Shown here: in pieces, positions 62,758 through 64,000 of the stretch
How the letters are laid out: every line of letters begins with the position of its first letter
Position numbering within the stretch: the first letter of the stretch is position 1
NCBI RefSeq assembly: GCF_900176035.1
Contig: NZ_FWWT01000016.1
Coordinates: forward strand, 175,171 to 239,170
DNA: 64,000 nt
DNA from: Desulfonispora thiosulfatigenes DSM 11270
GTDB lineage: Bacteria; Bacillota; Peptococcia; Peptococcales; Desulfonisporaceae
Reading direction: 5' to 3'
Translations under genes and position numbers: made by a program
Notes under the pieces: model-generated
What the model saw: only the letters and a program-made list of their open reading frames with translations
Told to the model about the DNA's origin: nothing
The model's database searches: none

Positions 62758-63513
62758 ATGAGATTAGAGGGAAAGGTAGTTTTACTCACCGGAGCTAGTT
62801 CAGGAATGGGAAAAGATATGGCATTACTATTTGCAAAAGAAGGCGCAAAGGTAGTTGCTGTAGCAAGAAGAAAGAGTAAACTAGATGAGTTATCTAATGA
62901 AGCAACTGGCTTACCGGGGGAGGTAGTTGCACTAGAAGGTGACGTTACACAGGATGCGGATATCGATCATATGGTAGAATATACAATGGATAAGTACAAA
63001 AGAATAGATGTGCTTGTAAATAATGCAGGTATAATTGATAATTTTACCCCATTAGGTGAACTTAATGATGAACTTTGGGATAAGGTGTTAAATGTAAATC
63101 TTACAGCTCCGATGAAGCTTTCTAGAAAAGTACTATCTATAATGTTAAATCAAGAAAAAGGAAATATCATAAATATATCTTCTTTAGGTGGACTATATGG
63201 TAGCAGAGCTGGTACTGCCTATACAGCATCTAAATTTGGTCTTATTGGAATTACCAAAAATATAGCTTATATGTATGCAGAAAAAGGAATAAGATGTAAT
63301 GCTATTTGTCCAGGTGGCGTAGAAACGGAAATTCTAAGCAAACTAGAGCCTAGTAAATTTGGCATGGAACGAGTAATGAAGGGTGCTACAAATAATATAA
63401 GATCTGGTACAGGAAAAGAAATAGCAAATATAGCTCTATTTTTAGCTTCTGATGAATCAAGCTTTGTAAATGGTGATCAAATAGTAGCAGATGCTGGCTG
63501 GACTGCATATTAA
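62758..63513 (+). CDS. Short-chain dehydrogenase/reductase
   Basis: The 251-residue classical SDR has the cofactor motif TGASSGMG, NNAG, the catalytic Ser in INISSLGG and YTASK, and CPGGVETEI. The basic residues ARRKSK after the second strand suggest NADP use. It belongs to the FabG/7-alpha-hydroxysteroid dehydrogenase/BaiA group. Its pairing with an OYE-type reductase suggests that the two act on one cyclic enone or steroid-like substrate, which is an inference. Confidence 0.92.
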   Translation: MRLEGKVVLLTGASSGMGKDMALLFAKEGAKVVAVARRKSKLDELSNEATGLPGEVVALEGDVTQDADIDHMVEYTMDKYKRIDVLVNNAGIIDNFTPLGELNDELWDKVLNVNLTAPMKLSRKVLSIMLNQEKGNIINISSLGGLYGSRAGTAYTASKFGLIGITKNIAYMYAEKGIRCNAICPGGVETEILSKLEPSKFGMERVMKGATNNIRSGTGKEIANIALFLASDESSFVNGDQIVADAGWTAY

Positions 63514-63554
63514 TAAAAATATAACTAGTATTAAAAAGGCATCTACAATTAAAC

Positions 63555-64000
63555 TGTACCGACCCCCAAAAGTTAGACCAAAAATCTAACAATTGGAGGT
63601 CGGTATTTTTATGGCTGCATACAGTTATGAGTTTAAAAAGAAAGTTGTAGATGCATATTTACGTGGCGAAGGAGGTTATACTTTTTTAGCAGAAAAATAT
63701 GGAGTAAAAAACAGAAGACAAGTTCTCAATTGGGTACATTACTACGAAGAACTTGGTGATGATGGATTAAAACGTTCAAGAAAGAACGAAGCTTATTCTT
63801 TTGAATTTAAGCTTGGTGTGGTAGAGTCTTATTTAACAAGTGAGGTATCTTATCAGGAACTGGCTCTTTCGATAGGGATTAATAATAATGCTCTTATCGC
63901 TAGGTGGGTAAATGATTATAGAGCGGCTGGTCCTGATGCCTTAAGAGATAAGAAACGTGGGAGAAGGGCTAAAATGAATTCATCAGGTAAGGCTGTTAAT
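63555..64000 (+). mobile_element. IS3-family insertion sequence, left end, cut by the window edge
   Basis: A left terminal repeat starts near 63555 (TGTACCGACCCCCAAAAGTT). It is followed after about 56 nt by orfA. The rest of the element lies beyond the window. Confidence 0.8.
63611..64000 (+). CDS. IS3-family transposase OrfA, partial
   Basis: At least 130 residues are visible. Two helix-turn-helix units follow each other (YSYEFKKKVVDAYLRGEGGY and AEKYGVKNRRQVLNWV; then FEFKLGVVESYLTSEVSYQE and INNNALIARWVNDYRAAG), as in IS150-type OrfA. The segment DALRDKKRGRR marks the end of the DNA-binding part. GGAGG lies 16 nt before the ATG, which is long. The gene runs off the window. Confidence 0.88.
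   Translation, partial: MAAYSYEFKKKVVDAYLRGEGGYTFLAEKYGVKNRRQVLNWVHYYEELGDDGLKRSRKNEAYSFEFKLGVVESYLTSEVSYQELALSIGINNNALIARWVNDYRAAGPDALRDKKRGRRAKMNSSGKAVN

Overview
The window looks like chromosomal DNA of an anaerobic, endospore-forming member of the Clostridia. The evidence is the low GC content, strong AGGAGG-type ribosome binding sites, Spo0F-like, CcpN/PDRP/PPDK and dgt-dnaG-rpoD gene sets, an rnpB RNA and an SLH-type surface protein. Genus and species cannot be named from the sequence alone. Core metabolism points to peptide and amino-acid use: a five-gene oligopeptide ABC transporter, a two-subunit Fe-S serine dehydratase, and the CcpN - PDRP - PPDK set that controls the pyruvate/PEP step towards gluconeogenesis.

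Layout. 1-13.4 kb: 3' end of tex, the oligopeptide operon with a methyltransferase, a NIF3-like protein and an amidohydrolase, a Spo0F-like regulator, a structured RNA leader, then tsaE-tsaB-rimI-tsaD and a PHP phosphatase. 13.5-15.0 kb: four tandem 36-37-residue one-helix membrane proteins on the minus strand with Rex-like operators, then a dense array of same-direction DnaA boxes. 15.0-23.1 kb: sdaAB-sdaAA, ccpN-PDRP-ppdK and a membrane diguanylate cyclase. 23.3-31.7 kb: a PadR/RodA-like pair, a shortened DUF169 protein and a CooC-like remnant, then dgt, yqxD-like, dnaG, rpoD and three tRNA genes (Met, Glu, Val).

31.7-43.1 kb is a block of visibly higher GC. It holds a GHKL kinase/LytTR regulator pair and a run of secreted or membrane proteins: a beta-trefoil-like protein, a lipoprotein, LemA, DUF2207, DUF4428/SHOCT, a zinc ribbon and a large SLH-LysM protein. 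Two near-identical direct-repeat operators, each with 21-bp spacing, lie before two of these genes and suggest a regulon of the LytTR protein. A c-di-GMP-I riboswitch with its own terminator sits in the 3' end of this block and has no obvious target gene. 43.4-46.1 kb returns to core genes: trmK, a NIF3-like protein, a coiled-coil zinc ribbon and rnpB.

46.03-53.38 kb is a probable 7.3-kb integrative element. A 20-bp near-perfect repeat of the 3' end of rnpB marks both ends and a tyrosine recombinase gene lies just inside the right end. Its cargo is defensive: a RhuM-type protein, an EVE-HNH endonuclease (type IV restriction type), and an 835-residue protein that joins two membrane helices, a SAVED sensor, a CD-NTase cyclase and an AGS-C domain. 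That last gene looks like a complete CBASS signalling system in one polypeptide and is the most striking gene of the window.

53.4-60.6 kb is a graveyard: a split SLH-like lipoprotein, small phage-like genes, decayed transposase, hsdM/hsdR and TetR remnants, and a live Rpn-family nuclease. Two inverted copies of a CCATGGGGT plus ATAACTA-iteron module flank the middle of it. 60.7-63.5 kb carries an OYE-type Fe-S flavoenzyme and a short-chain dehydrogenase, and the window ends inside an IS3-family insertion sequence.
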